The notes under the pieces: model-generated
What the model was told of the DNA's origin: nothing
Seen by the model: the letters and a program-made list of their open reading frames with translations, nothing else
The model's database searches: none
Program-made: the position numbers and the translations under genes
Assembly: GCA_013289015.1 (NCBI GenBank)
Contig: JABDAV010000001.1
Coordinates: 34,895-98,894, forward strand
Direction: 5' to 3'
From: Bacteroidota bacterium
GTDB lineage: Bacteria > Bacteroidota > Bacteroidia > Chitinophagales > Chitinophagaceae
DNA: 64,000 nucleotides
In this document: one piece after another, positions 9,278 to 18,188 of the stretch
Numbering within the stretch: position 1 is the first letter of the stretch
How the letters are laid out: every line of letters starts with the position of its first letter

Positions 9278-9744
9278 ACCCCCGCTTTACGGTGCAGGCC
9301 GGATTTGAGAGGATTGAATGGATTTGAACGATTATAGTTTTTAAATAGAGCAGCAGCATAAGAGCAGATTTTATATTTCGTGTCTTAAAAGGTGAATAGA
9401 GTTCCTAATGTACAAGTGTTGCGATCCTAAATCAAGTGCGGGACAGGCTGCACCGTGATGCCATGACACGCCGCAGCTTGCAAACAAAAAATACTTGCGG
9501 CGTTCATTGAGACCTTTGAAAAAACATAATGAACGAGATAAATACTAAAATTGATAACCCTAAAAATACTTTAAACATAGATTTTGAATGAACTGATGAA
9601 TTGTGCCCAGGCTTTTTATAAATTGCGGGAATAATTTAATAAACCACGGCTGCTTTTTAATTTAAACTAACATTAGTCCGGCTCATAAAAATATCAATTA
9701 CAAAACTGTTGCGTAAAAATTATGCAATACCAAAATATAAACTG
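9278..9744. other. intergenic stretch without recognisable gene
   Basis: About 470 bp between the PLP-enzyme gene and the membrane-protein run. Only very short ORFs are present. The segment probably carries the promoter of the downstream unit, but no clear -33/-7 pair or hairpin was identified. Confidence 0.5.
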
Positions 9745-9849
9745 ATGAAGAAAAGAAGTTTAAAAGAATGGATAATCCGCCTGTTGATATATGCAACGAT
9801 AGGCTTTGCTATTGCTTATTTCTGGCAGCAGATGAAAAATAACCGCTAA
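9745..9849 (+). CDS. 34-aa single-TM small protein
   Basis: Too short for the ORF track. An ATG at 9745 opens a 34-codon frame: basic MKKRSLKEW, a hydrophobic helix (IIRLLIYATIGFAIAYF) and a polar tail WQQMKNNR. Its stop overlaps the start of the next gene (TAATG), a common sign of coupled translation, which is the main support for it being real. It would be a small inner-membrane protein with positive charge at both ends. It heads the run of MEVHHHP membrane proteins and may be an accessory of them. No family is recognised. Confidence 0.55.
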   Translation: MKKRSLKEWIIRLLIYATIGFAIAYFWQQMKNNR

Positions 9850-10763
9850 TGAGTGAAAGCCAAAACATACCGCAGGAAAATTTCAAAGAACAAGTTCCAA
9901 ACAGCAAAGAAGTAGTGAATGAAAATGTTTCACCGGAACAAATTATTACATCGGCTGAGTTTTCAAATGAGACATTAGAAATCCCAAAATCAGAAATCGA
10001 AAACATGGAAGTGCATCATCACCCTCACGTGGATTCCCATTTGCATGGGAAGAAAAAGTTCAAAGAATATTTTTTGGAGTTCTTAATGATATTTTTAGCA
10101 GTAACACTTGGCTTTTTTGCTGAGCAGATGCGTGAAAACGTTGCTGATCACAGCAGGGAAAAAGAATTCATGAAATCAATGGTGGAAGACCTGAAAACAG
10201 ATACAGCAAACATGAACACTTTTTATACCCACTCAAATTTGGTTATCAGCCAAATAGATTCACTCATGTATTTAATAAGAAATCCGGACCGCAATCATTA
10301 CGGGCAAAGCATGTATTATTTCGCAAGAGTTATAACCACAGGGCTAGGGAGATTTGAATTGAGTGACAGAAGCTATGAAGAAATGAAAAGTTCCGGTTCA
10401 TTGCGGCTTGTTAATGATGATGTGCTTTCAGATTCCATATCAAAATACTATTCATCGCAAACTAATTTTAAAGAGCAGGCAGAATTGCAACTTACCAAAA
10501 TGGCTGCTTATACTGATATTGCCACCAGGCTTTTTGATGGTAACGTGTTTCAGCAAATGCTGCAAAGATTTCCTTACAAAGTAATTCCGCCACAAGGAAA
10601 CCCGCAATTGCTTACGAATGATGCAGCTATCATAAATCAATACGTTGGTACGCTGCATTATTATAGTGCAATCATCATAATTAATTCAAGCAGGGCAAAA
10701 CTGGAAAGCAACTCTTCAATTAATCTTATTAAAATGATCCAGGAGAAATACAACCTTCATTAA
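9849..10763 (+). CDS. MEVHHHP membrane protein, paralog 1 (N-extended)
   Basis: 304 aa of a family I cannot name. Residues 1-52 are a polar extension (EQIITSAEFSNETLEI). The core starts with MEVHHHPHV, then a KKKFKEY basic patch, a single membrane helix LEFLMIFLAVTLGFFAE at about 75-91, and a mostly helical outer domain of about 210 residues with a later SYEEMKSSGSLRLV segment. It is the first of eight tandem paralogs; an S10 peptidase gene separates it from the next. Its His tract is followed by a second short His-containing stretch (DSHLHGKK) unique to this copy. The histidines may bind metal (inference). The function is unknown. Confidence 0.85.
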   Translation: MSESQNIPQENFKEQVPNSKEVVNENVSPEQIITSAEFSNETLEIPKSEIENMEVHHHPHVDSHLHGKKKFKEYFLEFLMIFLAVTLGFFAEQMRENVADHSREKEFMKSMVEDLKTDTANMNTFYTHSNLVISQIDSLMYLIRNPDRNHYGQSMYYFARVITTGLGRFELSDRSYEEMKSSGSLRLVNDDVLSDSISKYYSSQTNFKEQAELQLTKMAAYTDIATRLFDGNVFQQMLQRFPYKVIPPQGNPQLLTNDAAIINQYVGTLHYYSAIIIINSSRAKLESNSSINLIKMIQEKYNLH

Positions 10764-10876
10764 CTGATTGTAAGAATAAAAGAAATAACAATCAAATCAA
10801 AATAACGGAGTACAACATTATCCAAAGTAGAAAGCAAAATTTCAAACAATACTCTATCAGTCACTAAAAATATATC

Positions 10877-12430
10877 ATGAAAACAAAAACAATTTTACTC
10901 AACCTCTCCGCATTAATTTTTTTAAGTTGTACACTTCATGCACAAACGCAAAAAGAAACCACTACTATAAAAGTTGATATTAAACAAGACAGTATAATTA
11001 ATTACAAGAAGTCTCAAAAATCAGTAACGCATGGCTCGGTAACTGTTGAAGGCAATAAGATAAATTACGAAGCAGTAGCCGGAACGCTTATTCTTAAAAA
11101 CAGCCTGGACACGCCCACGCTCAGCATGTCTTATATTGCTTATTTTAAAGAGGAAGGAGATGCAGCGCAACGTCCGCTTACTTTTATTTATAATGGCGGT
11201 CCCGGAAGCGCTACTATCTGGCTGCACATGGGTGCATGGGGCCCGCAGCGTGTTTACCTGGACGATACTTCACGCACCAAAGCACCTTATAAAACTGTGA
11301 ACAACGATTACAGTTTGCTTGATGCCAGCGACCTGGTTTTTATTGATGCGCCGGGTACAGGGTTTGGCGAAGTGATTACCAAAGAAAAGGGTGGTGCAGG
11401 AAAGCCTGAAGATTTTTTTGGTATTGACCAGGATGCACATGCATTCGCCAATTTTATTACACAATTCCTTTCTGATTTTAACCGGTGGAATTCACCTAAA
11501 TATTTATTTGGAGAAAGTTATGGCACGTTTCGCTCGGCTGTTGTTTCCAACATTTTGCAAAGCCAGGAGAATGTTGGTTTGAATGGAGTGATATTGCTTT
11601 CTCAATTATTAACATATGGTAACATGACGGATGCTGCAAAAGAAAATCCCGGTGATGATCAGTCGTACCAGCTTGCCTTACCATCGTACGCTGCAACTGC
11701 ATGGTATCATCATAAATTGCCTAATCAGCCTGAAAACTTAGAATCACTGTTGAAAGAAGTAGAGCATTTTGCAATGAATGAATATGCGCAGGCACTTAAC
11801 CAGGGTTCGATGCTTGATTCAACTGCTTTTAATAATATCGCAGAGAAATTGCACAATTATACCGGGCTGCCTGTGGCTTATATAAAGAAAGCAAACCTGC
11901 GTATAACCGGACCGCAATTTGAACAAAGTTTACTTAGTGATGAAAGTAAAATCACCGGGCGTTTAGATGCACGGTTTAGTGGTGCTGCCATTGATCCATT
12001 GGGTGAATATGCAGATTACGATCCGATGGATTCTTATATTGATGCAGCTTTTGCAGCAACATTCAATAACTATGTACGTACAGACCTTGGGTTTGGAAAA
12101 GGCATGAAGTATAAAGTTTTTGGTGATATACACTCATGGGATTTTAAACGTCAGCAGGGATTTGGAATTTTTCCAAATGTTATGAATGATCTCGCGCAGG
12201 CGATGATCTACAACCCTGATCTGAAAGTAATGCTGAATATGGGTTATTTTGATTTAGGCACGCCTTATTTTGAAGGTATGTATGAAATGCATCACCTGCC
12301 TGTTCCTAATGAACTGCAAAAAAATATTGAATTTCATACTTATTATTCCGGGCATATGGTGTACCTGCATCCCGAATCACTAAAACAACTGCATGATAAT
12401 GTAGCAAAGTTTATTAACGATACACATTAA
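10877..12430 (+). CDS. S10-family serine carboxypeptidase-like peptidase
   Basis: 517 aa with a signal peptide (LIFLSCTLHAQ). S10 hallmarks are YNGGPGSATIW for the oxyanion hole, GESYGTFRS with the catalytic serine at about residue 215, and SGHMVYLHPE with the catalytic histidine near 490. It should remove C-terminal residues from peptides in the periplasm or outside the cell. A Cys in FLSC could be read as a lipobox, but a normal signal peptidase site after HAQ looks better. It is embedded in the MEVHHHP run, 113 bp after paralog 1 and 19 bp before paralog 2, so co-transcription is likely. M19 and M1 peptidase genes lie downstream, which hints at peptide handling in this region. Confidence 0.9.
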   Translation: MKTKTILLNLSALIFLSCTLHAQTQKETTTIKVDIKQDSIINYKKSQKSVTHGSVTVEGNKINYEAVAGTLILKNSLDTPTLSMSYIAYFKEEGDAAQRPLTFIYNGGPGSATIWLHMGAWGPQRVYLDDTSRTKAPYKTVNNDYSLLDASDLVFIDAPGTGFGEVITKEKGGAGKPEDFFGIDQDAHAFANFITQFLSDFNRWNSPKYLFGESYGTFRSAVVSNILQSQENVGLNGVILLSQLLTYGNMTDAAKENPGDDQSYQLALPSYAATAWYHHKLPNQPENLESLLKEVEHFAMNEYAQALNQGSMLDSTAFNNIAEKLHNYTGLPVAYIKKANLRITGPQFEQSLLSDESKITGRLDARFSGAAIDPLGEYADYDPMDSYIDAAFAATFNNYVRTDLGFGKGMKYKVFGDIHSWDFKRQQGFGIFPNVMNDLAQAMIYNPDLKVMLNMGYFDLGTPYFEGMYEMHHLPVPNELQKNIEFHTYYSGHMVYLHPESLKQLHDNVAKFINDTH

Positions 12431-12449
12431 GTAAACAAGAGTTTGAATA

Positions 12450-13391
12450 ATGCCTGAAGAACAAAACATAGAACAAAGTCCGGAAGACGGAAAGACCGAA
12501 AGACCGGAAGAAGTGAATTCAACTATTTCACAGGAGCAGATTATTGCATCAGCTGAGTTTTCAAATCAAACATCAGAAATCCTCAAATCAGACATACCAA
12601 ACATGGAAGTACATCATCATCCCGACCTGCATCACAAGAAGAAAAATTTCAAAGAATATTTTTTGGAATTCTTAATGATATTTCTTGCGGTAACACTTGG
12701 CTTTTTTGCAGAAACAATCAGGGAAAATATCTCAGAAAATAAACAAGCCGGTGAATTAGCAAAAAGCCTTTACCAGGAAGTGTTTGTTGATTCAATAAAC
12801 GCACAGAATATAATTAAGCAGCGGCTGCAAAAAGAAGAAAGCCTTAAGTTATTTGGAAAGATTGTAAACGATAGTGATCTCACAAATCCCCCAAAACAAT
12901 TTTATACTGCATTTGCATGGTCATTCTTTATTACAACTGCTATAACGTTTGAGCCAAATGATGGTGTGTTAAGCCAATTAAGAAACTCTGGTACGCTGCG
13001 TTATTTTCATAATATGAATGTACAAAGTAAAATAGGTGAGCTTAGTGTTGATATTACAAAGATCAGAGAACGGCAACAACAAGAATACAATTTTGCTTCT
13101 GCCAATGTAAGACCATTCGTTTTAAAATATTTTGATTTTAAATTACTTGATTCTGTTCTTAATGAAGGCAATCTGTCAATGGTAGAAACGTTGCTGCAGG
13201 ATAGTTCAAAGCTTTCTGTAAGTGAGAAGATCAGAAACTTTGATGACTTCAATAAAGCAGATGCGGTAAATCTTGCCTACTATTATGGCATCATGCTAAG
13301 ATCATCAAGACAGACGCAATTTGCACAATATGTAAAAGCAAATCACGAATTGCTGCAGTTATTACGCAGCGAATATCCGGTAAGCAAATAA
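12450..13391 (+). CDS. MEVHHHP membrane protein, paralog 2 (N-extended)
   Basis: 313 aa. The acidic extension (about 51 residues, EEVNSTISQEQIIASAEFSN) is related at DNA level to those of paralogs 1 and 6. The core MEVHHHPDLHHKKKNFKEY is followed by the invariant helix LEFLMIFLAVTLGFFAE. The outer domain is among the most diverged and lacks the DRTxxQLxxSG pattern in strict form (it has SQLRNSGTLRYF). About 75 bp around the TM helix are identical to paralog 3, including silent sites. The internal Met before EVHHH is kept, so a second start is possible. The function is unknown. Confidence 0.85.
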   Translation: MPEEQNIEQSPEDGKTERPEEVNSTISQEQIIASAEFSNQTSEILKSDIPNMEVHHHPDLHHKKKNFKEYFLEFLMIFLAVTLGFFAETIRENISENKQAGELAKSLYQEVFVDSINAQNIIKQRLQKEESLKLFGKIVNDSDLTNPPKQFYTAFAWSFFITTAITFEPNDGVLSQLRNSGTLRYFHNMNVQSKIGELSVDITKIRERQQQEYNFASANVRPFVLKYFDFKLLDSVLNEGNLSMVETLLQDSSKLSVSEKIRNFDDFNKADAVNLAYYYGIMLRSSRQTQFAQYVKANHELLQLLRSEYPVSK

Positions 13392-13451
13392 TGTTTAGAA
13401 TACTAAAAACAAATGCAGCCAATAATTATTAATTAATTAACCGATAACACT

Positions 13452-14231
13452 ATGGAAGTACATCATCATCCCAAAGTAGAAAAGAAAAATTTCAAAGAAT
13501 ATTTTTTGGAATTCTTAATGATATTTCTTGCGGTAACACTTGGCTTTTTTGCAGAAAGTTTAAGAGAGCACGTAAATGATAATTCAAAAGAAAGCGAATA
13601 TATAACCGCACTTTCTAAAGACCTTATGGGTGACACAACGAATATTCATACGTGGATAGAAGCATTTAATTCCCGCATTAATGAATATGATTCGGTAATT
13701 AATATGCTGCGTGCTCCTGAAAAAATAACTAATGGTGCAAAACTGTATTATATGTCAAGAATAACAACCAGGGGCACTGTGTTTGAGGACAATAATAATA
13801 CAATGATCCAATTAAATATTTCAGGCAATTTCAGGCTTATACGAAATAAACAGCTGGCAGAAAAGATAGTAGCTTATCAGAATGATATCGACAACTATAA
13901 AAGAATAAACGAATACGATTCTTACGAAGCACGTGCTTTATATGAACCACAGTCTAAACTTTTTAATGCTTTCGTTTTTAATGACATGAGCAAGCCGATA
14001 ACCGATTCAACTGTTACCAGCAGCAATACATTGTTAGGTGGATTTAGAAATGTTTTCAAAGAGCCTTCAGGAAACCCGCAATTAATTACACAGGATGCAG
14101 AAAAAATAAATGACTTCGTGTATTACCTGCATCAACGGAGATCAACATTTGCTGCCGAAATACTTATTCTTTATAAGCAGGAACAAGATGCGGTTGCACT
14201 AATAAATCTTATCAAAGAATATAATTCATAG
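13452..14231 (+). CDS. MEVHHHP membrane protein, paralog 3
   Basis: 259 aa, starting directly at MEVHHHPKVEKKNFKEY. It has one TM helix followed by an outer domain with the family pattern SKDLMGDTTNIH, YYMSRITTRGTVFEDNNNT, SGNFRLIRNKQLAEKIVAY and a C-terminal YLHQRRSTFAAEI. No signal peptide is present; the topology is N-in with one TM (inference from the basic patch before the helix). It is followed 5 bp later by paralog 4. Nearest relatives in the run are paralogs 6 and 1. The function is unknown. Confidence 0.85.
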   Translation: MEVHHHPKVEKKNFKEYFLEFLMIFLAVTLGFFAESLREHVNDNSKESEYITALSKDLMGDTTNIHTWIEAFNSRINEYDSVINMLRAPEKITNGAKLYYMSRITTRGTVFEDNNNTMIQLNISGNFRLIRNKQLAEKIVAYQNDIDNYKRINEYDSYEARALYEPQSKLFNAFVFNDMSKPITDSTVTSSNTLLGGFRNVFKEPSGNPQLITQDAEKINDFVYYLHQRRSTFAAEILILYKQEQDAVALINLIKEYNS

Positions 14232-14236
14232 AATAC

Positions 14237-14992
14237 ATGGAAGTACATCATCACCCCAAAGTAGAAAAGAAAAATTTTAAAGAATATTTTCTGGAATTCT
14301 TAATGATATTTCTGGCTGTAACACTCGGCTTTTTTGCTGAAGGCTTAAGAGAACACATAAGTGATAATGAAAAAAGAGATCAATATATTGAATCCCTTGT
14401 TGAGGATCTTGAATCTGATTCATTAAGAATACAAAACATTCTGCATTTTGATGACGCCAAAATAGCAGGATTAAGCGGGATGTATCAATGCTATGATACA
14501 GTTACAAATGATCTTAAAGCAACATCCTGCATGGGTGCATTAATAAAATATTCAAAAGTAAACAGGGCCTTCCAATTAAATGACCGCACACTTGCGCAAC
14601 TCGCCAACGCTGGTGGATTCAGGCTTTTAGAAAAGCAGGATGCTGACAGTATTCTTACGTACGAAAGATCTTACAGAGCCTACCATGATTTTGAAGGTAC
14701 CATATACCAGGAAGCACAGGATAATGTTCGCAATACATTGAATGAACTGGCCGATTTCAAAGCGATTGCACCATTACAGGTAGTTTCATCTGCCATAGGA
14801 CTTGATACCGGCAGCAGCACACTAACCAGGCCTTTATTATTTTCTGATGACCGTATTTTGGTTAATAAATGGTTCAATCAATTGTTATTGTACCTAAGAG
14901 TTATAAAAGCACAACGGCTTTTGCTTTACAACCTGCAAGTGCAGGAAAGCAATCTTATCAGGTTTTATAAAAAAAAGCATCATATTAAATAG
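14237..14992 (+). CDS. MEVHHHP membrane protein, paralog 4
   Basis: 251 aa with the same plan: MEVHHHPKVEKKNFKEY, the TM helix, then LREHISDNEKRDQYIESLVEDL and an outer domain that carries FQLNDRTLAQLANAGGFRLL. The nucleotide sequence of the first ~115 bp is close to paralog 3 while the rest has diverged strongly. Gaps of 5 bp upstream and 2 bp downstream indicate one polycistronic message. The function is unknown. Confidence 0.85.
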   Translation: MEVHHHPKVEKKNFKEYFLEFLMIFLAVTLGFFAEGLREHISDNEKRDQYIESLVEDLESDSLRIQNILHFDDAKIAGLSGMYQCYDTVTNDLKATSCMGALIKYSKVNRAFQLNDRTLAQLANAGGFRLLEKQDADSILTYERSYRAYHDFEGTIYQEAQDNVRNTLNELADFKAIAPLQVVSSAIGLDTGSSTLTRPLLFSDDRILVNKWFNQLLLYLRVIKAQRLLLYNLQVQESNLIRFYKKKHHIK

Positions 14993-14994
14993 AT

Positions 14995-15741
14995 ATGGAA
15001 GTACATCATCACCCACACGTAGAAAAGAAAAATTTCAAGGAATATTCCCTGGAGTTCATTATGATATTTCTTGCTGTAACGCTCGGCTTTTTTGCAGAAG
15101 GCCTTAGAGAAAGCATAACAGACCATGCAAAAGAAAATGAATACATCATCTCCATGGTTGAAGATGCAGCAACAGATACTGCCAACATTCATATAGCCAT
15201 TAGACAAAATGATAAAAGAGTTGCTTCTTTAGATACGCTGGCAACATATTGCTTTAACTATACCGGATCGCAGGCAGATGATGAGGCAATTTACAGGTTG
15301 TACAAAAGAGCACTTGTTCATCCCGACATGGTAAGCCCTACCGAGCGCACTCTATTGCAATTAAAAAATTCCGGCGGTATGCGGCTGATAACAAAAAAAG
15401 CTGCAGTAGATAGTATTATTGCTTATGATGATATGGCAAAAAAACTGGCTGACCAGTTGGTTTATTATGAAAGATATCAGAATGAGTCTGTGAATTCGTC
15501 TTTTGAACTTTTGAATTTTAAATATTACCAGTCAGGCCTTAACAGTAAAAATGCAGCACAGGATTATACTTCGGCCGTTTTGTTAAGCCACGACAAAATA
15601 AAACTGGTAGAGTTTGGCAACAGGATATCAATATATAAAGGCGTAGTGGCTTTTTATGTTTCAAGATTAAATGAAATGAATGATCACGCTATTGGCCTGA
15701 TTAAAACTTTGAAAGAACAATACCATTTGAAAGATGAGTGA
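14995..15741 (+). CDS. MEVHHHP membrane protein, paralog 5
   Basis: 248 aa, MEVHHHPHVEKKNFKEY at the start, the TM helix LEFIMIFLAVTLGFFAEGLRE, and an outer domain with TERTLLQLKNSGGMRLI and a helical C terminus. Its last 8 bp overlap paralog 6. The body shows no recognisable enzyme motif. Like its neighbours it ends in a short, charged helix (LIKTLKEQYHL), which is a shared feature of the family. The function is unknown. Confidence 0.85.
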   Translation: MEVHHHPHVEKKNFKEYSLEFIMIFLAVTLGFFAEGLRESITDHAKENEYIISMVEDAATDTANIHIAIRQNDKRVASLDTLATYCFNYTGSQADDEAIYRLYKRALVHPDMVSPTERTLLQLKNSGGMRLITKKAAVDSIIAYDDMAKKLADQLVYYERYQNESVNSSFELLNFKYYQSGLNSKNAAQDYTSAVLLSHDKIKLVEFGNRISIYKGVVAFYVSRLNEMNDHAIGLIKTLKEQYHLKDE

Positions 15742-16675
15742 AGAAGAAAAGATAAAACAAAGTCTGGAAGACGGAAAGTCCGAAAGACCGGAAGAAGTGA
15801 ATGAAAATATTTCACAGCAAGAAACAGTTGAACAAAGTGAAGCGCCAATCGAAACATCAGACATCACCATATCAGACATACCAAACATGGAAGTACATCA
15901 TCACCCGCATGTAGAAAAGAAAAACTTTAAAGAATATTTTTTAGAATTCTTAATGATATTTCTTGCGGTAACAATGGGCTTTATTGCAGAGAATATAAGA
16001 GAAGGTATCAGCGATACCAGCAAAGAAAAAGAATATGTGCGATCACTTTATGACGATATGCAGCGCGATAGTATAAACATAGGCACAACCGTTTATTTCG
16101 CTGGTCGCCAGATAAACAAAATTGACTCGTTAATATATATAATTAATCAACCTTTGCCCGACAGTAATGAAATAAATGCAGCTTACTTTTGTTCAAGAAT
16201 TGCTACCAGGGCAATACCTTTTGAACAAGCTGACCGTACCATACAGCAATTAAATAACTCCGGCAATTTCAGGCTTATAAAAAATGTTGCACTGGCAGAC
16301 AGCATTATAGAATATGAAAAAAACATTGCTGCATACAGGGAAAATCATGCAGTGGGCATGGAAGAGCGTCAACTTTTGTATCCTTTCATTTCTATCATTT
16401 TTGATGCAAATGTTTTTCAAACTATGGTTGACAGTACCAATCACATTCAAAGAACTTCAGGCCTTCATTCAATAAATAATGGAGATAAAAAATTAAACAA
16501 CCAGTTTATTTATTATTTGCACCAGATAAAATCAACCATAGCTGCTGAAAAGATTAACCTGCTTAGTATCTCCCGGCAAACATCTGCTATACGGGAAATT
16601 ATAATAGAAGATTATAAAACTATAAACCAAAATATGGAAGCATCATCACCACAAAGTGGGAAAGACAAATTTTAA
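15734..16675 (+). CDS. MEVHHHP membrane protein, paralog 6 (N-extended, run-on C terminus)
   Basis: 313 aa. The N extension (SLEDGKSERPEEVNENISQQ) is similar to paralog 2 at DNA level, then MEVHHHPHVEKKNFKEY and a slightly altered helix (LAVTMGFIAENIRE). The outer domain has the full family pattern (YFCSRIATRAIPFEQADRT, SGNFRLIKN, YLHQIKSTIAAEKI). The last 14 residues (MEASSPQSGKDKF with its preceding Asn) are encoded by what looks like the out-of-frame start of paralog 7, so the original stop seems to be missing. The two genes overlap by 20 bp. The function is unknown. Confidence 0.8.
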   Translation: MSEEEKIKQSLEDGKSERPEEVNENISQQETVEQSEAPIETSDITISDIPNMEVHHHPHVEKKNFKEYFLEFLMIFLAVTMGFIAENIREGISDTSKEKEYVRSLYDDMQRDSINIGTTVYFAGRQINKIDSLIYIINQPLPDSNEINAAYFCSRIATRAIPFEQADRTIQQLNNSGNFRLIKNVALADSIIEYEKNIAAYRENHAVGMEERQLLYPFISIIFDANVFQTMVDSTNHIQRTSGLHSINNGDKKLNNQFIYYLHQIKSTIAAEKINLLSISRQTSAIREIIIEDYKTINQNMEASSPQSGKDKF

Positions 16676-17399
16676 AGAATATTTTCTCGAGTTTGTTATG
16701 ATATTTCTTGCTGTTACAATGGGTTTTATTGCTGAAAATATTCGTGAAGATATTACTGAACACCAGCGCGCAAAAACATTTGCGGCAACTATGATACAGG
16801 ATCTTAAAGCCGACACTGTTCAACTGGCCGCCTATAACAGATATTATTCGAGGGCAGCAAATAACATAGACACATTTATGCAACTGCTTACTGCAAATGA
16901 TCCACAAAATATTCCGTCCGGGAAATTATACTGGTATGGTTTATGGGGCGGAGCGCGTAACAATTTTGTTTCAAATGATGCTACGTTTCAACAAATGAAA
17001 AGCTCAGGTTCGCTGTCTTTTTTTAAACCTGTTATTGCAACTGACGTAACAAAATACGACAGGTTTTGCCGCTTGTTACAAGCCACAGACGAAATGAACC
17101 GCGATGTTTATACTGAAGTAAGAAAGACCAGGTCGATGATATTTGAATTTAAATACAACGAGATTGCAAACCAGATTGCACAAAGAAGCAGGATTGCATT
17201 CAGCCAGGCAAGTATAGATTCTTTCATCGCAACAAACCCTCCTTTGTTAAGTTATGATAAAACACTGTTTAATGAATATGTTGAACTGGTGCGTTCAAGA
17301 TTTATACGAAATTATAATGTGGCTTATTCAGATTCGTTGATCAAACAAGCGAACATTGTGTTAAATGAACTACACAAAGAATATAATTTTGATGAGTAA
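16656..17399 (+). CDS. MEVHHHP-family membrane protein, paralog 7 (start motif frameshifted)
   Basis: 247 aa from a GTG at 16656 (VGKTNFKEY), TM helix LEFVMIFLAVTMGFIAENIRE, then a family-type outer domain (ATFQQMKSSGSLSFFK). An ATG at 16634 begins ATGGAAGCATCATCACCAC; restoring two bases after GAAG would give MEVHHHHKVGKTNFKEY in frame with this gene. So paralog 7 seems to have lost its His-tract start by a 2-nt deletion and may now start at the internal GTG, or be poorly translated. The rest of the frame is intact. The function is unknown. Confidence 0.75.
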   Translation: MGKTNFKEYFLEFVMIFLAVTMGFIAENIREDITEHQRAKTFAATMIQDLKADTVQLAAYNRYYSRAANNIDTFMQLLTANDPQNIPSGKLYWYGLWGGARNNFVSNDATFQQMKSSGSLSFFKPVIATDVTKYDRFCRLLQATDEMNRDVYTEVRKTRSMIFEFKYNEIANQIAQRSRIAFSQASIDSFIATNPPLLSYDKTLFNEYVELVRSRFIRNYNVAYSDSLIKQANIVLNELHKEYNFDE

Positions 17400-17412
17400 T
17401 TAACAAAAAAAA

Positions 17413-18126
17413 ATGGCTTTAAATTATCAACCAAAAGTGAATAGGAAAGCGGTGAAAATATATTTCCTGGAATTTATAATGACAACGCTTGCAATAACAT
17501 TAGGGTTTTTTGCAGAGAACGTTCGTGAGTCTTCTATTGATAAAAAAGTTACAACCCAATATTTGGAAACTTTTCAACTCGAGCTTCTCAATAATAAGAT
17601 TGTATTCAACAATTATGACAGCATTTATAACAGCATTATGCCGGCAGAAGACAGCATAGTAAATATCTTTTATGAAAAGACGGAAAACAAAAACCTGTAT
17701 ACTATTGGCAGGCTGCTTGCCAGAACAAGAAGATTTATAATACCTCCTATAAGTATTTCAGCGTACCAGCAAATGGTTAATTCAGGCGGCTTGAAAAATA
17801 TATACAATCTTGCACTTAAAGATTCAATGGCTGTTTATTCTGAGCTGATACAACAGATCGAAAACTATAACGCATATATTTTTGATCTGCGCAGTGCCAA
17901 CTCTCCTCAAATAGGTATGCTTGAAGATTTTCACGATTTTGCAGGGCCGGATCATATCCCTTCTATAGATAGTTATCCTGCTTTAACCGCACGCGAAAGA
18001 AGATTTATTATTTATTATTACAGAACGCTCTTCATGCGGTCTTTGTCAGATAAAAGCCTGCTGGAAAGATTAATGCTTACCAATGATCATTTGTTGTCGA
18101 CGATAAACCAGGAGTTAAAAAAATAA
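17413..18126 (+). CDS. MEVHHHP-family membrane protein, paralog 8 (no His tract)
   Basis: 237 aa, the most diverged member. It starts MALNYQPKVNRKAVKIY, so the HHH tract is absent, but PKV plus the basic patch and the helix LEFIMTTLAITLGFFAENVRE align with the others. The outer domain keeps a QMVNSGGLKNI segment equivalent to the SGxxRLI motif. It lies 13 bp after paralog 7 and ends the run. The function is unknown. Confidence 0.8.
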   Translation: MALNYQPKVNRKAVKIYFLEFIMTTLAITLGFFAENVRESSIDKKVTTQYLETFQLELLNNKIVFNNYDSIYNSIMPAEDSIVNIFYEKTENKNLYTIGRLLARTRRFIIPPISISAYQQMVNSGGLKNIYNLALKDSMAVYSELIQQIENYNAYIFDLRSANSPQIGMLEDFHDFAGPDHIPSIDSYPALTARERRFIIYYYRTLFMRSLSDKSLLERLMLTNDHLLSTINQELKK

Positions 18127-18188
18127 ACCGGTAACATGAACATGATTTGATGAATGATTATCCGATCAGAATAATAAGCTTTTCAATT

